Assembly (NCBI RefSeq): GCF_031179985.1
Contig: NZ_JAPSHJ010000011.1
Span: 43,207-107,206 of the forward strand
DNA: 64,000 nt
Direction: 5' to 3'
Source of the DNA: Arthrobacter sp.
GTDB taxonomy: Bacteria; Actinomycetota; Actinomycetes; Actinomycetales; Micrococcaceae
The position numbers and the translations under genes were made by a program. Below, piece after piece: positions 19,693 to 28,934 of this stretch. Numbering within the stretch: the stretch's first letter is position 1; each line of letters begins with the position of its first letter. Under the pieces are notes generated by a model that did no database searches, was not told the origin of the DNA, and was given only the letters and a program-made list of their open reading frames with translations.

Positions 19693-20579
19693 GTTTCGCG
19701 ATGGCGGTTGCCCTTGGAGCTGCACTCTGGCTCCTCATTCGTCCTGGGCGAACCTCCGCATACCGCCTCCGACTTACCCTTCCTGCTGCCGGCAGACGGG
19801 CTGGGGCGGCCGTTCCAGGGTCTCCCGGACGATCTGCAGATGGAGTGGCTCCTGGCTTAAGTGTCCGCTTTCGGAACCGGAACCGCAGCCAGGAGTCCCG
19901 CCACATGACGGTGGTAGTTCAACAGCTCGCCGCCCTGTTGAAGGGCGGCCGAACTCCCTCCCGGTTATGGGACGAGCTCGTTACTCTTTACCCGGCAGGA
20001 TCGTCCGAACTCACCACAGGCCGGGCTCCTCGTGCTGACCGGGTCCCTCATGGTAGCCAGACTGCTCCTGCTGGTCGGGCTGCTCCTGAAGGCGCCGGCC
20101 GGACTAAGGCAGAAGTCTCGGGGGCTGCTTTTCAACTCGTCCTGGCCGCAGCCAGGGCGGCTTCGCTTCGGGGGTCACCTGTCTCGGACGCTATCCGGTC
20201 AGCGACAACGAGCGCCTACCCGGGCAGGTCGCGGAACCGCCGGATTTGGGGCGAACTCGCCGCTTGCTTTGACATCGCGGAAGCCAGTGGATGTCCATTG
20301 GCCGATATCCTCACCCGATTCGCAGCCCAGCTGGAAGCCGAGGACGACGCCGAAGCAGCCCGGCAAACGGCGCTGGCAGGGCCAAAGGCCACCGTGAAGC
20401 TGCTGACTTGGCTGCCCTTCCTGGGATTGGCTCTTGGCACGGCCCTGGGAGTGGATCCGCTAAAGATCCTTCTGGGAACACCGTACGGAATCGCCGCCCT
20501 CGTTGCCGGCATCTTGCTGACTGTGGCAGGACGAGCTTGGTCGGCCCGCCTCGTCCAGCACGCGGCAGGGACGCCATGA
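19689..20579 (+). CDS. tadB: Tad membrane protein TadB-like
   Basis: 296 aa. The GTG at 19689 overlaps the tadA stop. The N-terminal segment is membrane-spanning (FAMAVALGAALWLLIRP), the centre holds the GspF-like cytoplasmic fold (LVLAAARAASLRGSPVSDAI, FDIAEASGCPLADILTRFA), and two C-terminal helices follow (LLTWLPFLGLALGTALG, GIAALVAGILLTVAG). It forms the inner-membrane platform with TadC. The middle is divergent from better-known TadB proteins. Confidence 0.85.
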   Translation: MSFAMAVALGAALWLLIRPGRTSAYRLRLTLPAAGRRAGAAVPGSPGRSADGVAPGLSVRFRNRNRSQESRHMTVVVQQLAALLKGGRTPSRLWDELVTLYPAGSSELTTGRAPRADRVPHGSQTAPAGRAAPEGAGRTKAEVSGAAFQLVLAAARAASLRGSPVSDAIRSATTSAYPGRSRNRRIWGELAACFDIAEASGCPLADILTRFAAQLEAEDDAEAARQTALAGPKATVKLLTWLPFLGLALGTALGVDPLKILLGTPYGIAALVAGILLTVAGRAWSARLVQHAAGTP

Positions 20580-21265
20580 CGGTTGCCTTGCTCCCTGCTG
20601 TTGCGGTTGCAGCGCTGGTTGCCATGGCTGCTTTGTTGGCCTTGGCAGGCCCGGAGAGGGTGCGGAGACGGCTCGCCCGGCTACTTGCACTTAGCGAAGA
20701 GCGCTCCGCCCTTGAGGACGACAGTCGATACAGGCACGCGGGAAATGGCCGGGATCTGACGGGAAACAGCGCTGACTTATTGGGGAAGCGGGGGCCGCCG
20801 GCAGGTGGTGCCGCCACCTCCGAAGGGGACGGCCTGGCAGACACCGCGATGATGCTTGAACTTATTGGCGCGATGCTCGATGCCGGCGCCGGAGTGGGGC
20901 GCTCACTTCAACTTGTGGCGGACTGCTCATCGGCCAAGCACGCGCTGTCCCTGCGGCCGGTTGTTTCAGCGCTTGCGATCGGTGCGGATTGGGATACGGC
21001 GTGGCGCAGTTCAGCCGTTCAGACCCGGGAAATACTTGAACTCCGTGATGCCTTGGGCTTCGCGGCGCTCACTGGCGCCCCTTCATCCTCGATCCTCTAT
21101 GCCCAGGCCTCCCGGATGCGGAGGGAGCGGTTCAGGGCGGCCGAAAAACGAGCGGCTGCATTGGGCGTGAGGCTTGTCATCCCTCTGGGGCTGTGCTCAT
21201 TGCCTGCCTTTGTCTGTCTTGGTGTTGTTCCCGTTCTTCTCGCGATGATTCCGTCAGCGGGCTAG
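20576..21265 (+). CDS. tadC: Tad membrane protein TadC-like (type II secretion F domain)
   Basis: 229 aa. The ATG at 20576 overlaps the tadB stop by ATGA; in-frame extension into tadB is rejected. A membrane helix opens the protein (LLPAVAVAALVAMAALLA), the GspF-like core includes MMLELIGAMLDAGAGVGRSL, and a hydrophobic C-terminus ends it (LVIPLGLCSLPAFVCLGVVP). Second platform protein of the Tad machine. Confidence 0.85.
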   Translation: MTVALLPAVAVAALVAMAALLALAGPERVRRRLARLLALSEERSALEDDSRYRHAGNGRDLTGNSADLLGKRGPPAGGAATSEGDGLADTAMMLELIGAMLDAGAGVGRSLQLVADCSSAKHALSLRPVVSALAIGADWDTAWRSSAVQTREILELRDALGFAALTGAPSSSILYAQASRMRRERFRAAEKRAAALGVRLVIPLGLCSLPAFVCLGVVPVLLAMIPSAG

Positions 21266-21410
21266 AGGCGTACTCCAGTTTTCCTCCACAGCGATGGAAT
21301 TCCGCGGTTATCCACTTAGCCGTCATGGTCACTTATCTGCCGGAGATCAAGCCGGAAGAGTCGAAGCAGCCGGTGCTACAGCCGGCACCCTACCTACGGA
21401 AGGACACATC

Positions 21411-21758
21411 ATGTCGACCACAGCACATCCCCTCGAAAAGCCAGAGCATGCCCGGGCGGAGCAATCTGAAGCCAAGGTCAGTGAAATTTACCCGGGGGCA
21501 AGCGCTGCTCCTCAGGTCCGGAACAACGTGGCTGGCCTTCGCAACCGGCATGGTCGCATCCGCCGGCTTGGTTTTCGACGGTACAGGCTTCGCCGTGACA
21601 CCTCATGGAGTTCGGAAGCGGGCATGGCGACGGCGGAATATGCCATCGCTACATTGGCTGCCGTGGGTTTCGCCGGCCTGTTGGTCTTTATTCTCCGCAG
21701 TGAGGAGGTCAGGGGTTTTCTGCTCAACCTCATCCGTACGGCTCTGGCCTTGCCATGA
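21411..21758 (+). CDS. Flp-pilin-like DUF4244 protein
   Basis: 115 aa, the probable major pilin of the cluster. A long basic N-terminus (about 75 residues) precedes GMATAEYAIATLAAVGFAGL, in which G followed by four residues and EY fits the Flp prepilin cleavage rule (G/xxxxEY). GGAAGG lies before the ATG at 21411, about 145 bp after tadC, a gap that may hold its own promoter. The DUF4244 assignment is from context and motif. No prepilin peptidase gene is in the window. Confidence 0.8.
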   Translation: MSTTAHPLEKPEHARAEQSEAKVSEIYPGASAAPQVRNNVAGLRNRHGRIRRLGFRRYRLRRDTSWSSEAGMATAEYAIATLAAVGFAGLLVFILRSEEVRGFLLNLIRTALALP

Positions 21759-22141
21759 CGCCCGTCTTGGAACTGCTCCCAGTCCCTGGCGCGGGGAAGT
21801 GCCGGGGTGCTGTAACGGCTGAATTCGCAGTCGCCTTGCCCGCCGTGTTGTTGCTGTTGGCCATGTTGCTGGCCGGTTCCGCCGCTGGCCTGACCCAGCT
21901 CAGGCTGGAGGAGGCAGCAAGGGCAGGGGCCAGGGCGCTTGCAAGAGGTGAGGATCCCGGAGCCGTCGAGGGCATTGTCAGGCAAGTGGCAGGCAGCTCC
22001 GCTTCGGCTGCCACCAGCACAGACGGGGAATGGCTGAGCGTCATCGTGTCAGGCAGGAGTGGCGGGCCAGTGGGTTCGCTGGTCCCGTGGACTTTGTCGG
22101 CGAAGGCAACGGCCAAGGGAGAGTCCGGCAGTGCACCCTGA
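21755..22141 (+). CDS. TadE-family pseudopilin
   Basis: 128 aa. The short N-terminus leads into GAVTAEFAVALPAVLLLLAM, again with G/xxxxE-aromatic prepilin spacing, a membrane helix and then a helical and beta secreted part (LRLEEAARAGARALARGEDP). It overlaps the pilin stop by ATGA. Minor pilin of the Tad system. Confidence 0.85.
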   Translation: MTPVLELLPVPGAGKCRGAVTAEFAVALPAVLLLLAMLLAGSAAGLTQLRLEEAARAGARALARGEDPGAVEGIVRQVAGSSASAATSTDGEWLSVIVSGRSGGPVGSLVPWTLSAKATAKGESGSAP

Positions 22142-22484
22142 TTCCCACCCCGAGCGTGGTTCCGGCACCGTTCTGGCCGCGGCCCTGGGCCTTGTAGTCA
22201 TTACGGCGATGGTACTTGTGCTGCTGCTCGCGCAGTCAGCAGTCATGGCATCCAGGGCCGCATCGGCCGCCGACCTTGCAGCTCTAGCCGCGGCCGATGC
22301 GGCGCGGGGACTGACCGTAGGGGAACCCTGTGCCGTTGCAGCGGCTGTTGCGGCCCGCCACAACGCAAGAGTGACAGCCTGTGCAGAAGGAACAGGCCAG
22401 ACGGTCGAGGTCCGCACCGAGCTGGAGGCCCGGACTGTTGTTGGGGCAGCCACAGGTCATGCCCTAGCCGGCCCGCCGCCCTAA
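22131..22484 (+). CDS. Rv3654c-like TadE/TadG-type secreted helical protein
   Basis: 117 aa. The GTG at 22131 overlaps the tadE stop; the earlier in-frame start at 22059 lies deep inside tadE and is rejected. GSGTVLAAALGLVVITAMV is a membrane segment without the glutamate at position 5, followed by an Ala-rich helix with paired cysteines (GEPCAVAAAVAARHN, VTACAEG). This protein closes the tad operon, as in mycobacteria, next to the helicase gene on the other strand. Confidence 0.8.
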   Translation: MHPDSHPERGSGTVLAAALGLVVITAMVLVLLLAQSAVMASRAASAADLAALAAADAARGLTVGEPCAVAAAVAARHNARVTACAEGTGQTVEVRTELEARTVVGAATGHALAGPPP

Positions 22485-22500
22485 AGTGAGGTTCGCCCTA

Positions 22501-24885
22501 CTAACTGCGATCCGGGGTGGTCTGAAGCGTCTCCAAACGAGGGGCCTCGGCGGCATCCCGAAGCAATACGTCGAGCAGGATGACTGCGGCCGCCTTGTCC
22601 AAAGGGTTGTTCTTGTTGCCGCATTTGGGCGATTGCACACAGGACGGGCAACCAGACTCGCATTCGCACGCTTTGATGGCTTCGCGGGTGGCTGACAACC
22701 ACACTTTGGCCTTGTCGAAACCACGTTCCGCGAATCCGGCGCCACCGGGGTGCCCGTCGTACACAAAAATGGTGGGCATCCCGGTATCGGCATGGAGGGC
22801 AGTGGAAACGCCGCCGATGTCCCAGCGGTCACTCGATGCCACAAGGGGTAAAAGTCCGATCGCGGCGTGTTCAGCGGCATGCAGCGCACCGGGGAACTGT
22901 GCTTCGATGAGGCCCGCGGCAGTGAGTGAGCGGTTGTCCACCTCAAACCACACCGCCTTGGTAAAGAGCTCCCTGGCGCCGAGCTCCAGCGGCTCCTCGC
23001 CCAGGATCTCGTTGGAAATCAGTGCCTTACGCTGGAAGGAGACAACCTGGGTGGTTACCTTTACATCGCCGAAATGCACCCCAATGTCGCCCCACAGAAC
23101 GTGACGCTGACTCTCCAGGACCTCGATCTGCGTTACATCCCTGGCCGTTGTGTAGTAGTCCGGATTCGCCCGCCGTACCACGACGCAATGGTCGTCCTCG
23201 TTCAGGTCCTCCACCACGTAGCTCTCGCCCTGATGAACGTACACGGCCCCGGTATGGGCCTGGTAATGAGTCTGCGGCGAATCCATTGTCCCGAGGAGGG
23301 AGCCGGTGTCGGCGTCCACGATGCTCACCGGCCCGCCGCCGTCGGCTCGAAGGTTCACCATGGCCGCAGCACTTTGGGAATGCGTCCAGAACCATCCTGC
23401 CGGACGTTTCCGCAGGTATCCCTGGGTCACCAGCTGGTCCAGCAGCTTCTCAGATGTATCGCCGAAAAGTTCCAGCTCGCCGTGGCCGAGAGGGAGTTCG
23501 GCCGCTGCCGCGCAGAGATGCGGACCAAGGACATAGGGATTGGAGGGGTCAAAGACGGTCGCCTCAACCGAGAGGTCAAAGATGGCTTCGGGATGATTCA
23601 CCAGGTAGGTGTCCAGCGGATCGTCGCTGGCTACGAAGGCTGCGATGGCGTCCTGACCCGTCCGTCCGGCACGGCCGATCTGCTGGAACAGAGAGGCTCG
23701 AGTACCGGGCCAGCCTGCCACCAGAACCGCATCGAGACCGGAAATATCGATACCTAGCTCGAGGGCCGAGGTGCTGGAGACACCCAAGAGCTCGCCGGAC
23801 CGGAGGGCCTTCTCCAACGCACGCCTCTCCTCTGGCAGATACCCGGAGCGATACGCTGCCACTCTTTGCGGAAGGCTGGGATCCACTTCATCAAGCAGCC
23901 GCTTTGTTATGGAGGAAATGGTTTCCGCCCCACGGCGGGACTTGATGAAAGCAATCGTCCGGACATGGGAGGTAACCAGATTGGCCAGGAGATCTGCAGT
24001 TTCAGCTACGGCGGTCCGCCGCTCCGGGGCGCCGTTTTCGCCACGGAGTTCCATCAGCGCCGGTTCCCAGAAGGCCACTGTGGTGGAACCGTGGGGTGAG
24101 GAGTCCTCGGTTACTGCCCGGACCGGAGCGCCGATGAGCCGTCCAAATGATTCGCCAGGTTCGGAAGCCGTGGCCGAGGCAGCAATAAACACGGGACCAG
24201 GGGATCCGTTTCCGGCGTAGTAGGCACAGATCCGGCGCAGCCGTCGCATCAGGTTGGCCACATGCGAACCGAAGACACCGCGGTAGCTGTGCGCTTCATC
24301 CACAATCACGTAGCGGAGCCGCCGGAAGAAGCTTGCCCACCAGGCATGGTTTGGCAGGATCCCGAAGTGCAGCATGTCGGGATTGGCGAGGATGAAGTTG
24401 GCATGGTCACGAATCCAGCGTCTTGAGGCCGGATCTGTGTCGCCGTCGTACGTCTCGGCCCGGACTGTCGGGAGCTTCAGAGCGCGAATAGCGGAGAGCT
24501 GGTCAGCGGCCAGAGCCTTCGTGGGGGAGAGGTACAGTGTCACGGCGCCGTCGTCGTGGATTTTTCCCGGTTGGGACAGTACTTCCAGCTCCGAGCGATG
24601 GATCGAGTCGAGCGCCGGGAGCTGGTAGGCCAAGGACTTTCCTGAGGCCGTCCCCGTGGCTATCACCACGTGTTCCCCCGAGTGGGCGAGGTCGGCGGCG
24701 AGCACCTGATGCCGGTAAGGCTGATGGATTCCCAATGAGCCGTAGGCAGCGATGAGGTCAGGGTGAGCCCACTCCGGCCAAGTTTCGTGGATAGCTTGTC
24801 GGGCAGGAATGGTGTGCACATGACGCAGCTGCTCGGGGTCCGGGCCCCGGCCCAGAAGCGGGATCAGCGAGTCATGTGGGTTCAC
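22501..24885 (-). CDS. DEAD/DEAH-box helicase with DUF1998 domain (YprA/MrfA-like)
   Basis: 794 aa. Walker A is VIATGTASGKSLAYQLPA, motif II is VDEAH, motif VI is QQIGRAGRTGQDA. The C-terminal DUF1998/MrfA zinc-binding cluster is visible as CECESGCPSC with a further CGNKNN (four cysteines). Bacillus MrfA works in mitomycin repair; this close relative probably repairs DNA. It converges on the tad operon, a neighbourhood conserved in actinobacteria. Confidence 0.93.
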   Translation of the reverse strand: MNPHDSLIPLLGRGPDPEQLRHVHTIPARQAIHETWPEWAHPDLIAAYGSLGIHQPYRHQVLAADLAHSGEHVVIATGTASGKSLAYQLPALDSIHRSELEVLSQPGKIHDDGAVTLYLSPTKALAADQLSAIRALKLPTVRAETYDGDTDPASRRWIRDHANFILANPDMLHFGILPNHAWWASFFRRLRYVIVDEAHSYRGVFGSHVANLMRRLRRICAYYAGNGSPGPVFIAASATASEPGESFGRLIGAPVRAVTEDSSPHGSTTVAFWEPALMELRGENGAPERRTAVAETADLLANLVTSHVRTIAFIKSRRGAETISSITKRLLDEVDPSLPQRVAAYRSGYLPEERRALEKALRSGELLGVSSTSALELGIDISGLDAVLVAGWPGTRASLFQQIGRAGRTGQDAIAAFVASDDPLDTYLVNHPEAIFDLSVEATVFDPSNPYVLGPHLCAAAAELPLGHGELELFGDTSEKLLDQLVTQGYLRKRPAGWFWTHSQSAAAMVNLRADGGGPVSIVDADTGSLLGTMDSPQTHYQAHTGAVYVHQGESYVVEDLNEDDHCVVVRRANPDYYTTARDVTQIEVLESQRHVLWGDIGVHFGDVKVTTQVVSFQRKALISNEILGEEPLELGARELFTKAVWFEVDNRSLTAAGLIEAQFPGALHAAEHAAIGLLPLVASSDRWDIGGVSTALHADTGMPTIFVYDGHPGGAGFAERGFDKAKVWLSATREAIKACECESGCPSCVQSPKCGNKNNPLDKAAAVILLDVLLRDAAEAPRLETLQTTPDRS

Positions 24886-24938
24886 CTAAACATTGTTTCA
24901 CCCGGGCTCAAATCGCCGGCTTCCACCAGGCCTTCAGA

Positions 24939-25631
24939 CTAGGCGACGGAGAGGTCTGCGCCCTCATCAGAGCCGGAGATCATCAGGACATGGCAGACGG
25001 TTTTCCAGCCCAGGTGCGAATACAGCTTCTGTCCGTCCAGGGACGCCAGCAACAGTCCATTTTCGACGTCGTGCTCAAAGGCCTGTGCGGCCAGCGCTTT
25101 CATGATGAAGCTTCCCAGACCGCGGCGCTGGTAGCCCGGTTCGGTGACGATCCTGTCAAATACAGCGGTATTACCCACCACATAGACGCGGCCGCTGGCA
25201 GCCACGTCGTCGCCACCCCAGACCACGGCATGGTGCACTCCGTCCATTTGGGAGGTCTCGAGCCTGAGGTCATCATCGGCAAGCCAGGGATCCTCAGAGT
25301 CCTGGGTCTGCATGTCAACGAACATCATGGTCTGCGACGCCGAGGTGACGTTCAGCCCGTGCTCCTGGGCCAGGAAACTGTACCGGGCGGCGTCGTTGGT
25401 GAAAACCGTGATGATCCTGGTTGGGGATTCCGCTGCCTTGGACACCAACTCGGCGAATTCGGCATGGGAGGGATCATGGGCGAAGTAGACCCAGTCCCTG
25501 TTGGCGTCGGCTCTAAGGACCGCCGGGAAGCGGCCCTCGTTGCGGGTCTCGTAGCCCCGGCAGCCGGCCCAGCCGGCTACCCAGACTTCCAGCAAGTGGG
25601 TGATGTCTTCAACCATGGCGTCCGGAGTCAT
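24939..25631 (-). CDS. GNAT-family N-acetyltransferase
   Basis: 230 aa. The acetyl-CoA loop is RIVTEPGYQRRGLGSFIMKA (residues about 165-184), with LASLDGQKLYSHLGWK as the family's C-terminal strand. The frame is open far upstream through the opposite strand of trhO, but translation beyond 25631 is non-coding shadow. The ATG at 25631 has only a weak ribosome site; MVED at 25616 is an alternative. Substrate unknown. Confidence 0.85.
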   Translation of the reverse strand: MTPDAMVEDITHLLEVWVAGWAGCRGYETRNEGRFPAVLRADANRDWVYFAHDPSHAEFAELVSKAAESPTRIITVFTNDAARYSFLAQEHGLNVTSASQTMMFVDMQTQDSEDPWLADDDLRLETSQMDGVHHAVVWGGDDVAASGRVYVVGNTAVFDRIVTEPGYQRRGLGSFIMKALAAQAFEHDVENGLLLASLDGQKLYSHLGWKTVCHVLMISGSDEGADLSVA

Positions 25632-25802
25632 GTGATGAGGGTATTCCAGCGCTGTCACAAGCAACAGGGGTAGGCGGAGGAGAAAGGCCTTGCTTATGAA
25701 ATTGTGACCGAGGCAAGGCGCCCCCCACCCAGCACAACGGAACACCGGCACAACCGGGCACCGCACCAACGACGATTTCCCGTACCAAGTACCCTTAAAT
25801 AC

Positions 25803-26696
25803 GTGGCTTTGAACCGAATTGTACTTTTCTACGGCTTTACCCCTCTCCCGGACCCCGACGTCGTCCGGCTCTGGCAGCGTGCCTTGTGCGAGAAGCTGGG
25901 ACTGACCGGGCGCATCATCATCTCCAAGGACGGCATCAACGCCACAGTCGGCGGAGAGATCGGCGCAGTGAAGCAGTACGTCAAGACCACGCGGGAGTAC
26001 AAGGGCTTCCACGACGTCGACGTGAAGTGGTCCGACGGCGGTTCGGAGGACTTCCCCAAGCTCAGCGTGAAAGTCCGCGACGAGATCGTGTCGTTCGGGG
26101 CACCCGGCGAACTGAAGGTTAATGAAAACGGCGTTGTGGGCGGTGGCACCCACCTCAAGCCTGAAGAGCTGCACCACCTGGTTGACGCCAAAAAGCAGAG
26201 CGGCGAAGACGTGGTGTTTTTCGACGGCCGGAACGCCTTCGAGGCCCAGATCGGGAAATTCAAGGATGCTGTAGTCCCCGACGTCGCCACGACACACGAT
26301 TTCATCAAGGAGCTGGACTCCGGAAAATACGATGCGCTGAAAGACAAGCCCGTCGTGACCTACTGCACGGGCGGCATCCGTTGCGAAGTCCTCTCGAGCC
26401 TCATGGTCAACCGCGGCTTCAAAGAGGTTTACCAGCTGGATGGAGGGATTGTCCGCTACGGCGAAACCTTCAAGGATCAGGGGCTCTGGGAGGGCTCCCT
26501 CTACGTCTTTGACAAGCGCATGCACCTCGAATTCAGCGAGGACGCCAAGACGATCGGACAGTGCACCCGCTGCTCGGCCCCCACCAGCAAGTTCGAAAAC
26601 TGCTCAAACCTCAGTTGCCGTACGCTGACCTTGTATTGCGCCGAGTGCGCCGCAAGTCCCGAGACCCTCCGCTGCCCCGACGGCTGCGCGGCCTGA
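25803..26696 (+). CDS. trhO: tRNA uridine(34) hydroxylase TrhO (rhodanese-related)
   Basis: 297 aa enzyme that forms 5-hydroxyuridine at tRNA position 34. Order: N-terminal acylphosphatase-like domain ([14 protein letters not shown]), rhodanese domain with catalytic cysteine in [11 protein letters not shown], and a C-terminal cysteine cluster ([19 protein letters not shown], then CAECA). Family members begin [10 protein letters not shown], so the GTG at 25803 is chosen and the 33-residue upstream extension dropped. It runs divergently from the acetyltransferase gene. Confidence 0.93.
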   Translation: MALNRIVLFYGFTPLPDPDVVRLWQRALCEKLGLTGRIIISKDGINATVGGEIGAVKQYVKTTREYKGFHDVDVKWSDGGSEDFPKLSVKVRDEIVSFGAPGELKVNENGVVGGGTHLKPEELHHLVDAKKQSGEDVVFFDGRNAFEAQIGKFKDAVVPDVATTHDFIKELDSGKYDALKDKPVVTYCTGGIRCEVLSSLMVNRGFKEVYQLDGGIVRYGETFKDQGLWEGSLYVFDKRMHLEFSEDAKTIGQCTRCSAPTSKFENCSNLSCRTLTLYCAECAASPETLRCPDGCAA

Positions 26697-26737
26697 AAAC
26701 TGACGACCGCGCCGCCTGACTCCCCTCGTGGGACAGT

Positions 26738-27274
26738 TCAGATCCGGCTCACGATATAGGCGTAGTTTGCGGCGGGAACTGTTTCCATCTGGACGGTCAG
26801 CACTGAGTCCTTCGTCAGCTGGATCACATTGACGCGCGCAGTGCCGCACCGCAGGCTCAGATTGATCAATTCAGCGTCCCCGTTGCGGATGATAAAGCTC
26901 ATCCGGTAGTGGCTTCGGCATGCCAGCGTCAGCGCATAGGTGCCGCTGGGCAACTGCGCTGTGCTTTCGGTCAGGGTTGCCCGGCGCTCCATTGAACCAA
27001 AGCCAGTGTGGAACACTTGCCCCTGCGTGTCAGGCAGGACTGACGCCACCCATAGCTCCAGTTCGTCCCCCGACACAGGCTCATTCATCCTCGGGTCCCG
27101 CGGGAGCCTTACATCCGTGAAGATCGGTGTGGGGGTCGCGATGAGCGGCCGCCCGTCGTCGTACACGTACTCGCAGCCGCTGGTGATCGCCGCGGCTGCC
27201 AAGGCAACGGAAAGAACGACGGCGGCGCCCGGCCGGCGCTTGAGCGTCGCCCGCGGTGCCCGCACTCTGGGCAT
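26738..27274 (-). CDS. Secreted lipoprotein, GxYxLxxxC family member 1
   Basis: 178 aa. Signal peptide with a hydrophobic Ala-rich core and lipobox ITSGC, followed by EYVYDDGRPLIATPTP. The C-terminal half contains LPSGTYALTLACRSHYRMSF and, about 28 residues later, LRCGTARVNVIQL. The GxY....C...C layout recurs in the lipoproteins at 27366-27983 and 28935-29378. Function unknown; probably surface-anchored and beta-rich. Confidence 0.8.
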   Translation of the reverse strand: MPRVRAPRATLKRRPGAAVVLSVALAAAAITSGCEYVYDDGRPLIATPTPIFTDVRLPRDPRMNEPVSGDELELWVASVLPDTQGQVFHTGFGSMERRATLTESTAQLPSGTYALTLACRSHYRMSFIIRNGDAELINLSLRCGTARVNVIQLTKDSVLTVQMETVPAANYAYIVSRI

Positions 27275-27365
27275 ACTCTGACTTTAAGCCCGGAAAAGTC
27301 GCTAATCCATAGGTAGTACTGGGGGACGCCAGCGCTATCCCTGCCCTTCCAAGAACCGTCTGGGC

Positions 27366-27983
27366 TCAGGGCCGGGAGTGGGCCCCGGTTGCTCTGGCGA
27401 GATGAAATCCCACCCTCACGCCCGCCTGTTCCCCGGGATTCTCGTCCGTCACCCTGGTTGAGATTGAGAGATCCCCGGCCGCTTCCAGCTCGTGCACTAC
27501 TGGTTCTCCGCACATGTAGGTTGTCTGGAGAAGCACAGCACCCTCTGCCCCCACAACAACCAATTCGGCTTCGGACGCGCCCAAGCACTCTGAAGCCACA
27601 ATGTACTTGCCCGACGGTAGCGCCCTGGTGCTGGTGGAAACGCCACGCGCGGTCCCGTCCGCCGCAGCCACGAAGTCAGGTGCCGCAGCCACCAGGTGCC
27701 TTCGCATGATCGCCGCGTTCCTGTCCTGAGCTGCTGCTTCCTCCGGATCAAGGGTAGGAAATGCGGTAAAAGAGGGCGGGAGACTGGGATCTGTGCTCGT
27801 GGGGGAAGCAAGAACGGGAGCTCCGTCGTCGTATGCGCAGCCCCCGCAGCCGAGGAGAAGGACTCCGGCCATCAACAGCGCTGAAAGCGGCGGACGCAGC
27901 ATCCTGAGAGCTGGCCTCAAGGGTCGCTTCCGGGCCGGTCGCATAGGGTAGTCCGGTGGAGTCAGCGGGCCCGGAACCCTCAT
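27366..27983 (-). CDS. Secreted lipoprotein, GxYxLxxxC family member 2
   Basis: About 205 aa from the ATG at 27983; starts at 27944 and 27902 are also possible because residues before the signal helix are not needed. Lipobox LLLGC/GGC is followed by AYDDGAPVLASPTST, strikingly like the YDDGRPLIATPT of the upstream neighbour. LPSGKYIVASECLGASEAEL and YMCGEPVVHELEAAGDLSIS match the shared two-cysteine pattern. Function unknown; looks like a paralogue of the other two. Confidence 0.78.
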   Translation of the reverse strand: MRVPGPLTPPDYPMRPARKRPLRPALRMLRPPLSALLMAGVLLLGCGGCAYDDGAPVLASPTSTDPSLPPSFTAFPTLDPEEAAAQDRNAAIMRRHLVAAAPDFVAAADGTARGVSTSTRALPSGKYIVASECLGASEAELVVVGAEGAVLLQTTYMCGEPVVHELEAAGDLSISTRVTDENPGEQAGVRVGFHLARATGAHSRP

Positions 27984-28323
27984 CAAGGCATCCCTGTTGG
28001 ATTCACCGGAGCCGGGGTTGAGTGGGATGGCTGGTCAGCTGAACCGCCGATCGCCCGGCTATCTCCTGACGAATATGCGCAGGCACGTAAACGGCCGGCG
28101 AGCGATATCGCCACCGCCATAGACGCAATAGAAATACGTTCGTTCATGAGCTGCCTTCCCCCAAATGCTGCCGTAGACGACGAGCCTACTAGTCAACGCC
28201 TCAAATGCAGCAGCGGACTCTCTTGGATTCCGGGACGAGGTCACTATCGTTGGGCCTAGACGCAATCGAAAGTAGCGGGCTTCAGCATCGGATCCGGGGA
28301 ACCAGTCGAGAGGACTCCACCAA
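27984..28323. other. Intergenic region between lipoprotein and acetyltransferase genes
   Basis: 340 bp with no supported gene. A 68-codon frame on the minus strand (28059-28265) has no ribosome site, no recognisable protein and poor codon bias, so I treat the stretch as a divergent promoter region without a clear promoter match. Confidence 0.5.
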
Positions 28324-28896
28324 GTGGCGATCGAGATTCGTCCTGCAAAGCAGTTCGAGGACGTGAAGACGATGGTCGGTCCGAAACGGCCTGACGCGAA
28401 CGTGTGCTGGTGCCTGAGCTACCGCATCCCCTCAAAGCAGAACCTGGAGCTGCGGGGCACCGAACGCGGAGAACTGGTCAAACAACTGGTCGGGCAGGAG
28501 CCGCCGCCCGGGGTGCTCGCTTACGACGGCGACGAGGTGGTTGGGTGGGCAGGCGTCCACCCCCGTGCAGATACAAGCTTTGCCCGCAATCGGAAGATTC
28601 CCCACGTGGACGATCTCGACGTTTGGTCAGTCTGGTGCATCCGCGTCCGGCCGGGCTATCGGGGCAAGGGAATCTCCCACCATCTTCTCGAAGGCGCCGT
28701 GGATTTCGCCCGCAGTTATGGCGCTCCCGCCATCGAAGGCTACCCCGTGGATAACCAAGGCAAACACGTTGACCTCACCATGGCGTACGTGGGCACCCGC
28801 AAGCTGTTCGAAGCAGCCGGATTCACCAAGGCCGCCGATACCGACTCGCTGATCAATGGCTTCCCGCGGGTACTGATGCGCCGGGACCTGCGCTGA
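28324..28896 (+). CDS. GNAT-family N-acetyltransferase
   Basis: 190 aa, GTG start at 28324. The acetyl-CoA binding motif is RVRPGYRGKGISHHLLEGAV and the preceding strand WSVWCIRV; VGTRKLFEAAGFTKA closes the fold. An N-terminal CWCLSYR motif is typical of a subgroup often annotated as GNAT acetyltransferases. Substrate unknown. Confidence 0.88.
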   Translation: MAIEIRPAKQFEDVKTMVGPKRPDANVCWCLSYRIPSKQNLELRGTERGELVKQLVGQEPPPGVLAYDGDEVVGWAGVHPRADTSFARNRKIPHVDDLDVWSVWCIRVRPGYRGKGISHHLLEGAVDFARSYGAPAIEGYPVDNQGKHVDLTMAYVGTRKLFEAAGFTKAADTDSLINGFPRVLMRRDLR

Positions 28897-28934
28897 GCTT
28901 TTGTCTTCCGGAGCGGTCTGTCGCCCGGAGCAGG

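Noticed and set aside
25632-26525. N-terminal extension of the acetyltransferase frame through trhO
   Set aside because: Entirely antisense to trhO; the GNAT fold is complete from 25631.
28059-28265. 68-codon minus-strand frame
   Set aside because: No ribosome site, no family and unconvincing codon use.
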